The notes: a model not told the origin generated them from the letters alone. 64,000 nucleotides of DNA from Gammaproteobacteria bacterium HGW-Gammaproteobacteria-15 (GCA_002840125.1 PGZF01000005.1:124001-188000); one strand, 5' to 3'. Counted from the first letter of the stretch, positions 29,633 through 41,349 are shown. A program made the numbers and translations.

Positions 29633-30139
29633 ATGTATCAGCATTATCTTGCTACCTTGCAGCAAGCAGAAGACTTTCTCTCCAAGCTTACTCCGTCGCA
29701 GTATACTGCCGCCGCGGCAGATGGCGGCAGTAGTATTGGCAAACATATGCGCCATATTCTCGATCATTTTTTTGCCATAGCAAATTCCGACGGTTTAGTT
29801 GACTATGAACAGCGCCAACGTGGTACTGCATTAGAAGCTGACCCCGCTCTGGCACTGGCGGGATTGGCGCAGTTAAAAACCTGGCTGAAGCAGTTACCAC
29901 AGCAGCATTTAGCCCAAAGCGTTATGGTACGTAGTGATATCGGCATAGGTAAGCAGCAGCTGGTTCATGTTGAAAGTACCTTAGGTCGCGAATTGATGTT
30001 CGCCTGCAGCCATGCCATTCATCACTATGCCATGCTAAAACAGCTATACCAGCAGCAATCTGAGCAGTGTCTTAACGCTGAATTTGGTTTAGCACCTTCT
30101 ACTGCTACATTTTTACGTCAGCAGCAATGTGCACTCTAA
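29633..30139 (+). CDS. DinB-like putative metal-dependent protein
   Basis: A 168-residue protein. The pattern GKHMRHILDHFF near residue 40 and the late ACSHAIHHYAMLKQLY match the histidines of the DinB/YfiT four-helix bundle, which hold a metal ion. Members act as thiol-dependent transferases or are of unknown function. ATG 29633 is preferred over 29624, because the AAGGA at 29617-29621 is only two bases from the latter. Its last 13 bases overlap the next gene, so they are coupled. No partner substrate is evident. Confidence 0.65.
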   Translation: MYQHYLATLQQAEDFLSKLTPSQYTAAAADGGSSIGKHMRHILDHFFAIANSDGLVDYEQRQRGTALEADPALALAGLAQLKTWLKQLPQQHLAQSVMVRSDIGIGKQQLVHVESTLGRELMFACSHAIHHYAMLKQLYQQQSEQCLNAEFGLAPSTATFLRQQQCAL

Positions 30140-30834
30140 GCTGGTTTTTTACCGACGATGGCCTGCAGCTGTTTTTTAACCGCGATGAGCAACGTAGCCG
30201 CCCTAAAGCTGTACCGCCTGCCTATTTTACTCAGCATAACGCGGTATACCCAACCGATCCGCAAGGCGGCGGCACCTGGCTGGCTCTGACCGGTGGCGGG
30301 GCAGTATATTGCCTGCTGAACAATTATCAGGCTGCCGGGCGCAGTTTTATTGAAAAGCCTGTCTCGCGGGGCCAGGTGATCTTGCAGTTGTTGCAACAGC
30401 CGCAGCAGGACCTGATCAGCGCCCTGCAGCAATTACCCTTACAGCAGATCCAGCCTTTTACGCTGTGTTATTTTGCACCGCAGGCACGCGGTGATGATGA
30501 CGTACTTTGTATCAATTGGCTGGGAGGCAAGTTGCAGCAACACAGAGCAACATCGCCTTTGATTTCATCCGCAGTAAACTTGCCTGAAGTCAGTGCGCAG
30601 CGCCTTGAAGTGTATCAGAAATTATGTGTTGCTACAGCGGCAGGCACAGAGCAGTATCTGCAATTTCATAGCAGCCATGTACCGGCAGCATCCGCTTTAT
30701 CGGTGTGTATGCACCGTGCCCATGCTCACACCGTCAGTTTCAGCCATATTAGTATCAGTGGCAGCCACAAGCAGTTTCACTATGTCGATGGCGCCCCCTG
30801 CAGTAATGCCGCATCGCTAACCCTCTGTTTATAA
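30127..30834 (+). CDS. NRDE (TANGO2-like) family protein
   Basis: A 235-residue protein that starts MCTLSWFF and carries the family-defining Asn-Arg-Asp-Glu motif (FFNRDEQRSRPK, about residues 17-20) plus GGTWLALTGGGAVYCLLNN. The N-terminal Cys2 is the conserved Ntn-type nucleophile position. TANGO2 homologues have been linked to haem or acyl-CoA handling, but bacterial function is not established. It overlaps the preceding DinB-like gene by 13 bases and converges with the acyltransferase gene, with a 55-base overlap of coding ends. Confidence 0.85.
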   Translation: MCTLSWFFTDDGLQLFFNRDEQRSRPKAVPPAYFTQHNAVYPTDPQGGGTWLALTGGGAVYCLLNNYQAAGRSFIEKPVSRGQVILQLLQQPQQDLISALQQLPLQQIQPFTLCYFAPQARGDDDVLCINWLGGKLQQHRATSPLISSAVNLPEVSAQRLEVYQKLCVATAAGTEQYLQFHSSHVPAASALSVCMHRAHAHTVSFSHISISGSHKQFHYVDGAPCSNAASLTLCL

Positions 30835-32531
30835 ACCGGCAGTAAATCGGCAAAGAATAACTTCTGCAATTTTTCCGGCGCCTGGCTGATATCAACGCTA
30901 AGCAGCAGGCCTGGGGTAGCGGCAAAATTAGGGTCGATGCCAACGCAGTAAAAGCGCGCGCCCAACTGATGATACTGTCGCACCAGTACTGGCACACCTT
31001 TGCCGTCCGGTTCAATTTGCCGTACTAACCAATCCAAACTGTCGATGTCGCGCGGCTGCCGGGCCAGATATTCTGCCAGCGCCGGATGTACCGGATGGCT
31101 AAACGGCAACTTAGCTCGTACGTTTGCATCAGGTTGTGTTAGAAATTGCTGGATTAAACTGACACTAAGCGGTGTGTACTGGCGTGATAATGACACAGTG
31201 CCATACAACACCCTGTAACGTGGAAACTGGCTAACAAAGGCGGCAATACCGCGAAACAGCAATAACAAGCCATGAAAGCTGCGCTGCTGATCGGCGACAA
31301 TAAAAGAGCGGCCCATCTCCAGACAAGGCTGCTGCTGATTAATAAACTGACTGGAAAAATCAAACATCCGGCTTAAATACAAACCCGCTATACCGCTCTG
31401 CTTCAGTAAGTTATCGGTTTGTCCCATCCGATAAGCACCAATAATACGCTCGGCCTGATGATCAAACACCAGCAAATGGGTATAGCTTTGGTCAAATTGA
31501 TCGCCATCTTGTGCCTTGCCACTGCCTTCGTCCAGCAAGCGAAAGTTGGCCTCTCGCAGCAAGCGAATTTCTTCTACCACTGAAGGGCATTGCGCCTGAC
31601 TGCAATAGTAACTGCTGAAATGTTTAAACTGTGCCAGTTTTTGCCCCTCTGGTAGAGAAGCTAGTTCTGCGCTGAGTGTCGCTTTAGCTTGTGCAGGGGC
31701 CAGCTCTTGCTCTGGCTGGCTTTCCTCTGTTGGCCAGTGCTGCTGATAAGCCGGATCTTGCAGGTAAGTTACAAGTTGTAGTAAATCGGTATTATGTTGA
31801 TCAGCCACGGGTAGCAGCTCCTGTATCGGTTGGCTAAAGGTAACAGAAAAGCTTTTGTGGTTACTGGCCAGTAGCTCGCGCACCAGCAAAATCATCCGCA
31901 GGCGATACCACAGCTTACCGGCAAGGTAAAACCCGGGCCGGTTCTGGCCGCTGATAAAGCAACTGATCATAGGCGCCTGGCTTTGCTTTGCCAGCATCGC
32001 CACACTGCGATGCCAGCGATGATCCAGCACAGCATTGTCGGTGCCTTGTGGATAGCTGACCCTGCCAGCCGGGAACACCAACAAAGTGCCACCCGTTTTA
32101 AGGTGACCAAGCGCCGTTTTAAGCGAGCTTAAGTTACCACTGGCACCGGCTTTTAGCGGGTTTGTATAAATAAAATAGTCTGACAACTCAGTGAAAATAC
32201 CCAGCATACGGTTGGCAAGAATTTTTATATCTGAGCGTTGCTGTGCCAGCAAATGTGCCATAACCACACCTTCCAGCCCACCAAAAGGATGGTTGGCAAC
32301 AATAATCAACGGGCCATTTGTCGGCAACGCCGGCATCTGGCAACTGATCTGCAAATTAAACTGCGCTATAAACTGCGAGGTGAACTGCTCGGGCGGCAAA
32401 CCGGCAAAACCTTGCGTCTGATAACGCTGGTTCAGCCGGTGAATGGCGGTTACGCGGTCAATCACAAACGCAACAGAACGTTTTAACCATGATGGCCAAG
32501 GTTCTGGCAAAAAAGATAAAGCTGATATCAA
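30780..32531 (-). CDS. Bifunctional acyltransferase, OlsF-like (ornithine lipid synthesis)
   Basis: A 583-residue fusion. Residues about 20-270 are a PlsC-type lysophospholipid acyltransferase (LIIVANHPFGGLEG, with GTLLVFPAGRVS as the second block). Residues about 300-560 are a GNAT/OlsB-type acyltransferase (REANFRLLDEGSGKAQDGDQ, CLEMGRSFIVADQQ). The same order and size occur in OlsF, which makes ornithine or related aminolipids in gammaproteobacteria without OlsA and OlsB. The start ATG has no strong ribosome site. No other lipid genes adjoin it. Haemolysin-like annotation of such GNAT domains is common but misleading. Confidence 0.78.
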   Translation of the reverse strand: MISALSFLPEPWPSWLKRSVAFVIDRVTAIHRLNQRYQTQGFAGLPPEQFTSQFIAQFNLQISCQMPALPTNGPLIIVANHPFGGLEGVVMAHLLAQQRSDIKILANRMLGIFTELSDYFIYTNPLKAGASGNLSSLKTALGHLKTGGTLLVFPAGRVSYPQGTDNAVLDHRWHRSVAMLAKQSQAPMISCFISGQNRPGFYLAGKLWYRLRMILLVRELLASNHKSFSVTFSQPIQELLPVADQHNTDLLQLVTYLQDPAYQQHWPTEESQPEQELAPAQAKATLSAELASLPEGQKLAQFKHFSSYYCSQAQCPSVVEEIRLLREANFRLLDEGSGKAQDGDQFDQSYTHLLVFDHQAERIIGAYRMGQTDNLLKQSGIAGLYLSRMFDFSSQFINQQQPCLEMGRSFIVADQQRSFHGLLLLFRGIAAFVSQFPRYRVLYGTVSLSRQYTPLSVSLIQQFLTQPDANVRAKLPFSHPVHPALAEYLARQPRDIDSLDWLVRQIEPDGKGVPVLVRQYHQLGARFYCVGIDPNFAATPGLLLSVDISQAPEKLQKLFFADLLPVYKQRVSDAALLQGAPST

Positions 32532-32557
32532 ATTAGCACCGGTTTAACAGCATTTAA

Positions 32558-32806
32558 TTAATGTATGGTAAAGACTGGATGTTTAATCCAGCTCACTATA
32601 TCCAATAGTAACTGCCAGCGGGTCGATTTTTGCGAGTTGGCTAACCGTTTTCGCTTGTCCGCCTCCAACCTTGCCCGCTTCTCTGCTGCAGTATTGGCCA
32701 CACGGGTGAAACGTTGCCGCTGCTCTGAAGACAGTTCAGCCATCAGGCTATAATTTTTGTAATCAGGCTTAATTGCCGACTGGTTTGTTTTGGGTGAACT
32801 ACACAT
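32558..32806 (-). CDS. Small basic protein of unknown function
   Basis: An 82-residue charged protein. A Lys/Arg/Glu-rich helical stretch (AAEKRARLEADKRKRLANSQ) is followed by an amphipathic or hydrophobic segment (WQLLLDIVSWIKHPVF). The ATG at 32806 has AAGGAAA eight bases upstream, supporting a real gene; the longer frame starting at 32866 lacks one. No domain is recognised. It lies between the OlsF-like gene and the Cu/Ag pump. Confidence 0.5.
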   Translation of the reverse strand: MCSSPKTNQSAIKPDYKNYSLMAELSSEQRQRFTRVANTAAEKRARLEADKRKRLANSQKSTRWQLLLDIVSWIKHPVFTIH

Positions 32807-32941
32807 AATAAGATTTCCTTGGCTGCGATAATTATATAGACCTGTTATGAAACCAATAACTTTCATAAAATGATTACCGGCGCTGGCTAATCCTTAACCT
32901 GCTACTCAGCTAACCGACTTTGTGCCAAGCCATAGCGTCGC

Positions 32942-35900
32942 TCATGGTGTCAGTGCGTAACTTCGCCATAAATAATAAACCACAGGTAATACCAACAACG
33001 TTAATATTAATGCGCTGATCATCCCGCCAATCATAGGTGCTGCAATTCGGCTAACAACTTCGGCACCGGTGCCATCACTTAACATAATTGGCAACAAACC
33101 GGCGATGGTCGAGACTGTCGTCATCATTACGGGTCTAACTCTAAGTCCGGCACCCTGTGTCACGGCGTCCAGCAACTCCTCTTTTAAAGGCGGCACGCCG
33201 CGACTGCGGCATGTGTCTATCAACTGACAATATGCCTGATTAAGATAAGTCAACATGATGATGCCTATCTCCACTGTAACCCCTGCCAGCGCAATAAAGC
33301 CAACAGCGACGGCTACAGAAAAATTGTAGCCCAGCAGGTACATTAGCCAGATAGAGCCAATTACCGCCAATGGCAGCGTTCCCAGAATGATCGCGATTTC
33401 AGTGAAATTACGAAAGTTCATATACAACAACACAATGATAATCGCTAATGTCAGTGGTATGACATAACTCAGTTTCTCCTTGGCACGTAACATATATTCA
33501 TATTGCCCGGACCATGTTACTGAGTAGCCTGCGGGTAAAATAAGCTGTTGCGCGACAATCTCCATCGCCTGTTCGACATAGCTTCCAACATCCATACCGT
33601 CGATGTCGACAAAGGTCCAGCCGTTCAGCCGGGCATTCTCACTTTTGATTGCTGGCGGGCCATCTTCTATATAAACATTGGCAACGTCAGCAAGCGCAAT
33701 ACGCTGTCCTGCCGGGGTAATTATAGGCAATAATGCAAGTTGCTCCGGCGAGTCGCGGTAATCCTGCGGATATCGCAAATTGATAGGGTAACGTTCTAGC
33801 CCCTCTACGGTTTGCGACACATTCATGCCGCCGATGGCGGTGGCGATCACTTGTTGCACGTCGGCAATATTCAGGCCATAGCGCGCCGCTTGTTCACGCT
33901 GAATATCCACTTTAATGTAGCGCCCTCCTGCTACCCGTTCAGAGTATACGGACGCGGTACCCGGCACATCTTTGAGGATTTGCTCCAATTGCTGGCCAAT
34001 TTTCTGGATTTCTTTAAGATCCTGTCCTGCAACCTTAATACCCACCGGTGTTTTTATGCCCGTAGCTAGCATATCGATGCGGGTTTTAATCGGCATCACC
34101 CATGCATTGGTCAGGCCCGGAAGCTTAACCAACGCATCCAGTTCTTTCTTAAGCTTTTCTGTGGTCATACCCTCGCGCCATTCCTCTTTGGGCTTGAGTT
34201 GAATAAAAGTTTCGATCATCGTCAATGGCGCCGGATCTGTTGCCGTTTCAGCGCGTCCGATCTTACCAAAGACTGTCTTTACCTCAGGTACGGTCGCGAT
34301 CAACTTATCCGTTTGTTGCAATAGTTCCCTGGCTTTGCCAATAGAGAGGCCCGGATAAGTGGTCGGCATATACATCAGATCACCTTCATCCAAATCTGGT
34401 ATAAACTCACTGCCAATTTTATTAACCGGCCATATCCCCACTAAAAACAGTAGCAAGGCCATCAACAATGTAGTTTTCGGAAAGCGCAACACCGTTTTTA
34501 GCAGCGGCGTATACCCGGCGATCAGCAACCTGTTGACCGGATTTTTACGCTCAGCGATAACTTTGCCTCTGATAAAATATCCCATCAAAACCGGAACCAC
34601 AGTGACGGCAAGCGCTGCGCTGGCAGCCATGGCATAGGTTTTAGTAAAGGCAAGTGGGCTAAACATCCGCCCTTCCTGGGCTTCTAAGGTAAACACCGGT
34701 AGAAAACTTACCGTAATGATTAACAAACTGAAGAAAAGTGCCGGACCTACTTCAGCTGCCGCGTCAGCGACGACTTTCCAGCGGTTTTCAGGTGTCAGCG
34801 GGGTGCGTTCCATGTGTTTATGCATATTTTCTATCATGACAATAGCACCATCAATCATGGCACCTATTGCTATGGCTATGCCGCCTAACGACATAATATT
34901 GGCATTCAGGCCTTGCCAATACATAACGATAAACGCGGTCAGGATCCCCAGAGGTAAGCTGATAACTGCAACCAGAGAAGACCGCACGTGAAACAGGAAA
35001 ATAACGCAAATCAGCGCGACAATAGCGAGTTCTTCAGCCAAACTCTTCCACAAGCTATCAATGGCTCGGGAAATCAGTCCTGAGCGATCATAGACCGTAA
35101 CAATTTCTACGCCCTCAGGTAAACCGGCTTTTAATTTTTCCAGCTTGGCTTTTACGCCGTCGATAGTTTTTTGCGCATTTTCACCAAAACGCATTACAAC
35201 TATGCCACCTGCAACTTCACCTTCCCCATTTAGTTCAGCAATGCCGCGACGCATCTGCGGGCCAAGCGCTATTTCAGCGACATCTTTGAGCAGCAACGGC
35301 GTTCCGTTGACGTCAACCCCTAGCGGAATAGTAGCGAGATCTTCGATCCCCTCTATATAACCACTGGCCCGAACCATGTATTCAGCTTCGGCCATTTCAA
35401 CCACCGATGCCCCCACCTCTTGGTTACCACGCTGAATGGCCAATTGGATGTGGGACAAGGGTACGCCAAATGCCCGTAGTTTCTCCGGATTAACTTTCAC
35501 CTGATATTGTTTGACCATACCACCAAGTGCGGCAACTTCAGCCACCCCGGGTACTGTCTGTAGCTCGTATTTCAAAAACCAATCTTGCAAACTGCGCAAC
35601 TGACTAAGATCATGCTTACCCGTCCGGTCCACCAGAGCATACAGATAAACCCAGCCTACACCGGTAGCATCTGGTCCAAGTTGTGGCCGTGCGCTTGGAG
35701 GTAAAGTTGGCGCTACCTGAGAAAGGTACTCCAGTACACGCGAACGCGCCCAGTAAGCATCGGTATCTTCTTCAAAGATGACATAAACAAAAGAATCTCC
35801 AAAAAAAGAGTAACCCCGCACAGTGACAGCACCTGGCACCGACAACATGGCGGTAGTCAATGGATAGGTTACCTGATCCTCTACCACCTGAGGCGCTTGT

Positions 35901-36064
35901 CCGGGATAATTTGTCTTAATGATCACCTGGACATCCGACAGATCGGGTATGGCATCCACAGGGGTGTTTTTAACTGAATAAAGGCCTACCCCAACCAATA
36001 TAAGAGTTGCCAACAGGACGAAGAAACGGTTACCAATCGACCAGCGGATCAGAGACTCAATCAT
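32942..36064 (-). CDS. cusA: CusA-type Cu/Ag RND efflux pump
   Basis: A 1040-residue inner-membrane pump. The fourth-helix signature AIGAMIDGAIVMIEN is the monovalent-metal (HME4, Cu+/Ag+) form. The N-terminus VKNTPVDAIPDLSDVQVIIK and the periplasmic Met-containing loops fit CusA. It expels Cu+ or Ag+ through the adaptor and channel encoded upstream, and its start overlaps the adaptor's stop by eight bases with AGGAG inside the adaptor gene. Together with the Czc pump and the mer genes this gives a broad metal-resistance cluster on the minus strand. Confidence 0.93.
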   Translation of the reverse strand: MIESLIRWSIGNRFFVLLATLILVGVGLYSVKNTPVDAIPDLSDVQVIIKTNYPGQAPQVVEDQVTYPLTTAMLSVPGAVTVRGYSFFGDSFVYVIFEEDTDAYWARSRVLEYLSQVAPTLPPSARPQLGPDATGVGWVYLYALVDRTGKHDLSQLRSLQDWFLKYELQTVPGVAEVAALGGMVKQYQVKVNPEKLRAFGVPLSHIQLAIQRGNQEVGASVVEMAEAEYMVRASGYIEGIEDLATIPLGVDVNGTPLLLKDVAEIALGPQMRRGIAELNGEGEVAGGIVVMRFGENAQKTIDGVKAKLEKLKAGLPEGVEIVTVYDRSGLISRAIDSLWKSLAEELAIVALICVIFLFHVRSSLVAVISLPLGILTAFIVMYWQGLNANIMSLGGIAIAIGAMIDGAIVMIENMHKHMERTPLTPENRWKVVADAAAEVGPALFFSLLIITVSFLPVFTLEAQEGRMFSPLAFTKTYAMAASAALAVTVVPVLMGYFIRGKVIAERKNPVNRLLIAGYTPLLKTVLRFPKTTLLMALLLFLVGIWPVNKIGSEFIPDLDEGDLMYMPTTYPGLSIGKARELLQQTDKLIATVPEVKTVFGKIGRAETATDPAPLTMIETFIQLKPKEEWREGMTTEKLKKELDALVKLPGLTNAWVMPIKTRIDMLATGIKTPVGIKVAGQDLKEIQKIGQQLEQILKDVPGTASVYSERVAGGRYIKVDIQREQAARYGLNIADVQQVIATAIGGMNVSQTVEGLERYPINLRYPQDYRDSPEQLALLPIITPAGQRIALADVANVYIEDGPPAIKSENARLNGWTFVDIDGMDVGSYVEQAMEIVAQQLILPAGYSVTWSGQYEYMLRAKEKLSYVIPLTLAIIIVLLYMNFRNFTEIAIILGTLPLAVIGSIWLMYLLGYNFSVAVAVGFIALAGVTVEIGIIMLTYLNQAYCQLIDTCRSRGVPPLKEELLDAVTQGAGLRVRPVMMTTVSTIAGLLPIMLSDGTGAEVVSRIAAPMIGGMISALILTLLVLPVVYYLWRSYALTP

Positions 36065-37688
36065 GATTGTGCTCCTTGAGATCGCTCTGCTCCTCGTTAT
36101 TGCTGTCTTGCTTCATGCCATCGTGTTCTGGCATTGACATACCCTGGTTTTGGCTGTGATCCCTGTCTTCAGGTAACTTATCTTCTGCGGCCTCTTGGCC
36201 AGGAGTTTGCAACCCGCTCACACTATAATTTTCGTTGCTATCGTTGGTGATCTGGACTTGCAAACGCATTCCTGGTTTGAGTAGCACCATGTCTACTCGC
36301 TCATCGACGCTGAAATCCATGACCATGGCCGGCCATTGCCATTCAGGAATAGCATCATGCTCCAACGTTACCATTCGGTGCTCTGGCATCAGGCTGTCAA
36401 TCCGCGCGGCGACCCAAACAGAACTATTTTCAGCATCATCTTCCTGACTTGTTTGTTCGTCCATTTGCTCGTCCATGGGCTCACGCTGTGTCATACGTTT
36501 AAAATCGGACGTTTTGCTGGACTCTGAGTCAATAAGGAATTGTGCAGAGGTAACAATGCGCTCTCCATTGCTCAGACCAGACACAATCTCTACCTGTTGC
36601 TCACCAATACGGCCCGGCTCAACGGCCACCGACTTAAACTTGCCGTCGCCAAGAGCCAGTACGACGCGGTTCTGGCTGCCAGTACGGATTAACGCTTCCC
36701 GTGGGATGAGCAGCTCTTCTGCTCCGGCTTGAGTGTTAATATTCAGCTGCGCGAACATGCCTGGCTTGAGGAATGCGTCTGGATTGGCTAACTTAACCCT
36801 GACTCGGGCCGTGCGTGTTTTGGTGTTTAGAGACGGATAGATATAATCAACCTTGCCCTCCCACTCACGAGCTGGCAGGTAATCTAAACGTACATGCACC
36901 GGATCCCCCTCGTAGACCACACTCGCCTGGCGCTCAAAGACTTCTCCAATTAACCAGAGATGTTCTAACTGGCCAATACTCATTAAACTGATGCCGGGTT
37001 TAACAAACATCCCCTCACGCACCTCAAGACTATCTACTACCCCAGATTGCGGCGCGAAAATCGTCACAGTTTGGCTAGCTTTCTTGGTTTTTCGTAGTTG
37101 GTCGATGTCAGCCTGGGCTACCTGCAACGCCAGTAACCGTTCCACGGCCGCATTAATTAATATCGTGTTGTCTCGCTTTAACGCCAACAACAATTCTTCC
37201 TGAGCGTTAACTAACGTTGGCGAATAGAGCGCGAAAAGCGGTTCCCCTTGTTTAACCGGATCTCCGGCTGCCTTAACATAGAGCTTTTCTATCCAGCCCT
37301 CAACCCGGGGGCTGACATGCACCAATCGGTTTTCATCATATTGCAGATAACCAACGGTTCTGACATTCAAGTCCAATTGTCCTTTTGCCACTTTAGCGGT
37401 GCGAACACCAAGATTGTTAACCACGGCAGGAGAGATTGTTACGGTGCCAGCCTCATCTTTGTCTGATTCATTTTGATAAACCGGGATCAGGTCCATGCCC
37501 ATCGGGGATTTACCCGGTTTATCGCGCTTATAATTAGGGTCCATTGGTGCAACCCAATACTGCGGTTTGCGCTCATCGTCAGTTGCAGTGTTATCAGCAT
37601 TTTCGGGGGTACTTAGTAGCCAAACGCCTGACGCACCGAGCATTACACCTACAACCACGCCGAACAAAATTCTGGTAAATGGTTTCAT
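36057..37688 (-). CDS. cusB: CusB-type adaptor fused to heavy-metal-binding and CusF-like domains
   Basis: A 543-residue adaptor. After an N-terminal anchor comes a metal-binding box (YWVAPMDPNYKRDKPGKSPM, residues about 44-70), then the membrane-fusion core (NRLVHVSPRVEGWIEKLYVK; IFAPQSGVVDSLEV), then a CusF-like copper chaperone domain (about residues 425-500; HRMVTLEHDAIPEWQWPAMV) and a His/Met/Asp-rich tail ending KEHNHD. The fused chaperone would hand Cu+ or Ag+ to the pump, replacing a separate CusF. AGGAA precedes the start. The order is cusC, cusB, cusA on one transcript. Confidence 0.92.
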   Translation of the reverse strand: MKPFTRILFGVVVGVMLGASGVWLLSTPENADNTATDDERKPQYWVAPMDPNYKRDKPGKSPMGMDLIPVYQNESDKDEAGTVTISPAVVNNLGVRTAKVAKGQLDLNVRTVGYLQYDENRLVHVSPRVEGWIEKLYVKAAGDPVKQGEPLFALYSPTLVNAQEELLLALKRDNTILINAAVERLLALQVAQADIDQLRKTKKASQTVTIFAPQSGVVDSLEVREGMFVKPGISLMSIGQLEHLWLIGEVFERQASVVYEGDPVHVRLDYLPAREWEGKVDYIYPSLNTKTRTARVRVKLANPDAFLKPGMFAQLNINTQAGAEELLIPREALIRTGSQNRVVLALGDGKFKSVAVEPGRIGEQQVEIVSGLSNGERIVTSAQFLIDSESSKTSDFKRMTQREPMDEQMDEQTSQEDDAENSSVWVAARIDSLMPEHRMVTLEHDAIPEWQWPAMVMDFSVDERVDMVLLKPGMRLQVQITNDSNENYSVSGLQTPGQEAAEDKLPEDRDHSQNQGMSMPEHDGMKQDSNNEEQSDLKEHNHD

Positions 37689-37700
37689 TTCAAATTCCTT

Positions 37701-39029
37701 CTAATGCGGTTTTACCGGCTGATTATCGGTGGATGGCGCCTGAACAAGCAGATAATTAATTTGGGCAACAACTTTCTGACGCTCAACGGCGATAGCAAGG
37801 GCATCGATTTTGGCATTTAGTTCAGCGATACGGGCCCGAACCGCTTCGGCAAAATCACCGTCGTTATTGTTGTAGGCGGCCAGCGATGCTTTGGCTTGTT
37901 CCGCTATCTGAGGTAACAATTGCATGGTATGCAGGTTCAGGCGTTCATCAGCCCGAAGCAACTGCATCCTTGCTGTTTTCAACTCGGCTAACAATCTGCG
38001 GGCCAGCAGCTGTTTTTCCGTTTTTACTGCCTCCGTGCGATTGATAGCCGCACTGACCTCTTTGTCTTGGCGGTTTTCAGTAAATATAGGCAGATCAAAG
38101 CTTACTCCAACAGAGAACAGGTCGGCCCGGCTGCGTCCCATAGGATCGTTGGCACGGTAACCATACTGAGCGGTTACACTCCATTCCGGCTTGTATTTCT
38201 GCTTTGCCAGGTCAACCCCGGTTTGCGTGGCATCAACATACATATCGAGCGCTTGAATGGCCGGGTGATACCGGATCCACTCATAATGTGCTAGCTCATT
38301 GTCATACTCGACTGCCTGGGGTGACCAGGCTCTGGCGGGGATAAGTGTAGGCAAATCTGGTGCTAAGGGAGCCTCAGCAGCTGCACCAACCCATTCGGAC
38401 AGTCGATTTTGCGCGGCCTCTTGCTGCTGCCATAACATGGTTAGCCGATCAGACAGCCTTGTCAGCTCTAACTGGGCACGAATTACGTCTTGTTGACGAG
38501 CGTTGCCCAGTGCAGAGGAGTAACCCGCCTGTGCTATATCGACAAGCTGCTCAAATAGGGCCCGGTCTTGTTCAATCAATCTGATACTTTCTTGCGCCTT
38601 ATACGCTTCCAACCATAACAGGGTAACGGTGGTGGTTACCTTGGCTGTACGGTCAAGCCTGAGTAAAGGATGTTGCTGGGCAAGCTGCTGCTTTTGTCGC
38701 TTGGTCAGCGCCAAATTGTCCCCTCTGGGGAACATTTGTGTGATCCCCACAGTCGATTGCGTCATCGGCTCCTGATTAATATTAAAACTGTCCACCGGAA
38801 AGTTACCTGCCATCAGAGTCATTCTGGGATCCGGCAGTGTTGCCGCGGCAATTGCTTCATCCCGCAGCGCATTTTGTGTATATTCGCTGGCAGTGAGCCA
38901 GGGATCTTTGTTAACCGCAAGAGCTTGTGTCCTCTCCAAAGTTAATGTTTCTGATTTAGCCTGTGTCATTAGACCAAAACAGCCCAAAATCAACGATAAG
39001 ATAAAGACAGGCGTGTTAACGTTGCTCAT
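37701..39029 (-). CDS. TolC-family outer-membrane channel (CusC-like)
   Basis: A 442-residue outer-membrane efflux protein with a signal peptide (..GLMTQAKSE). The TolC repeats are visible (LTLERTQALAVNKDPWLTAS; DMYVDATQTGVDLAKQKYKP) with the usual WSVTAQYGYR strand and long coiled coils. It provides the exit duct for CusBA. The ATG at 39029 is chosen with GGAAA upstream; the frame extends 15 codons further 5' without support. The 220 bases between it and merA contain no other gene and should hold the cus promoter; no CusR-type box was recognised. Confidence 0.88.
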   Translation of the reverse strand: MSNVNTPVFILSLILGCFGLMTQAKSETLTLERTQALAVNKDPWLTASEYTQNALRDEAIAAATLPDPRMTLMAGNFPVDSFNINQEPMTQSTVGITQMFPRGDNLALTKRQKQQLAQQHPLLRLDRTAKVTTTVTLLWLEAYKAQESIRLIEQDRALFEQLVDIAQAGYSSALGNARQQDVIRAQLELTRLSDRLTMLWQQQEAAQNRLSEWVGAAAEAPLAPDLPTLIPARAWSPQAVEYDNELAHYEWIRYHPAIQALDMYVDATQTGVDLAKQKYKPEWSVTAQYGYRANDPMGRSRADLFSVGVSFDLPIFTENRQDKEVSAAINRTEAVKTEKQLLARRLLAELKTARMQLLRADERLNLHTMQLLPQIAEQAKASLAAYNNNDGDFAEAVRARIAELNAKIDALAIAVERQKVVAQINYLLVQAPSTDNQPVKPH

Positions 39030-39248
39030 AGTGGTTTTCCAACTGTATTCATTGATAGCGCAGTTGCTCTTCATCTTTTACCCTGGCAAAAATTTCACTG
39101 CCGCTTATTTAACAACTATGCTCTGATAACATCTTCATACCAAGGCTAAGTAATCGAGACAATAATAGCTTCAAACAAAACATAACAAGTTAATTGCTTT
39201 GTTGTTGTCTATAAATGCTAATGAATCTTCAGTGCCGCAGCAGGACGA

Positions 39249-40898
<1,650 letters not shown>

Positions 40899-40926
40899 TC
40901 AAATAGTAGTCAGGTATTTCGTCGGG

Positions 40927-41346
40927 TTAAACCGCGCACCTTTCGTCATCACAGCGTTTATTCGCGGGTGAAAAAATATCCCAAAGTGATACAGCGACCA
41001 TCAGGCCTAAGGCTGAATAGGTGACATAAGTGCTCCAGCCATATTGAAACCAGGGATAAAGCGATAGGAGCAAAAATACTGGACCGATCATACCAAGCAC
41101 ACTGCGGTGCCATTGCCGGTGGCTGAACCAGCCAAGTCCGTTGAGTACCAGGGCAATCCAGGCAAAAAATGGCAGCATTGTGTTAACAAAAAGACCTTCC
41201 CATTGACTGAGAAAACCCAGCCCAACGGCAGCGCCGAGGCTCGCGATGGCCGGGAAACACATGGCGCAGCCCATGGCGGAAACCAGTGCACCCAATGAGC
41301 TAATCTTATCGCCAAAACGGGTTAGTAACTTCATTAGCATTTCCAT
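40927..41346 (-). CDS. merC: MerC mercury transport protein
   Basis: A 139-residue membrane protein with four helices. Cys pairs in the first helix (GALVSAMGCAMCFPAIASLG) and near the C-terminus (NKRCDDERCAV) are typical of MerC, which brings Hg2+ across the inner membrane to MerA. AAGGAG lies six bases before the ATG at 41346. It sits between merP and merA, as in several transposon-borne mer operons. Confidence 0.92.
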   Translation of the reverse strand: MEMLMKLLTRFGDKISSLGALVSAMGCAMCFPAIASLGAAVGLGFLSQWEGLFVNTMLPFFAWIALVLNGLGWFSHRQWHRSVLGMIGPVFLLLSLYPWFQYGWSTYVTYSALGLMVAVSLWDIFSPANKRCDDERCAV

Positions 41347-41349
41347 GCT

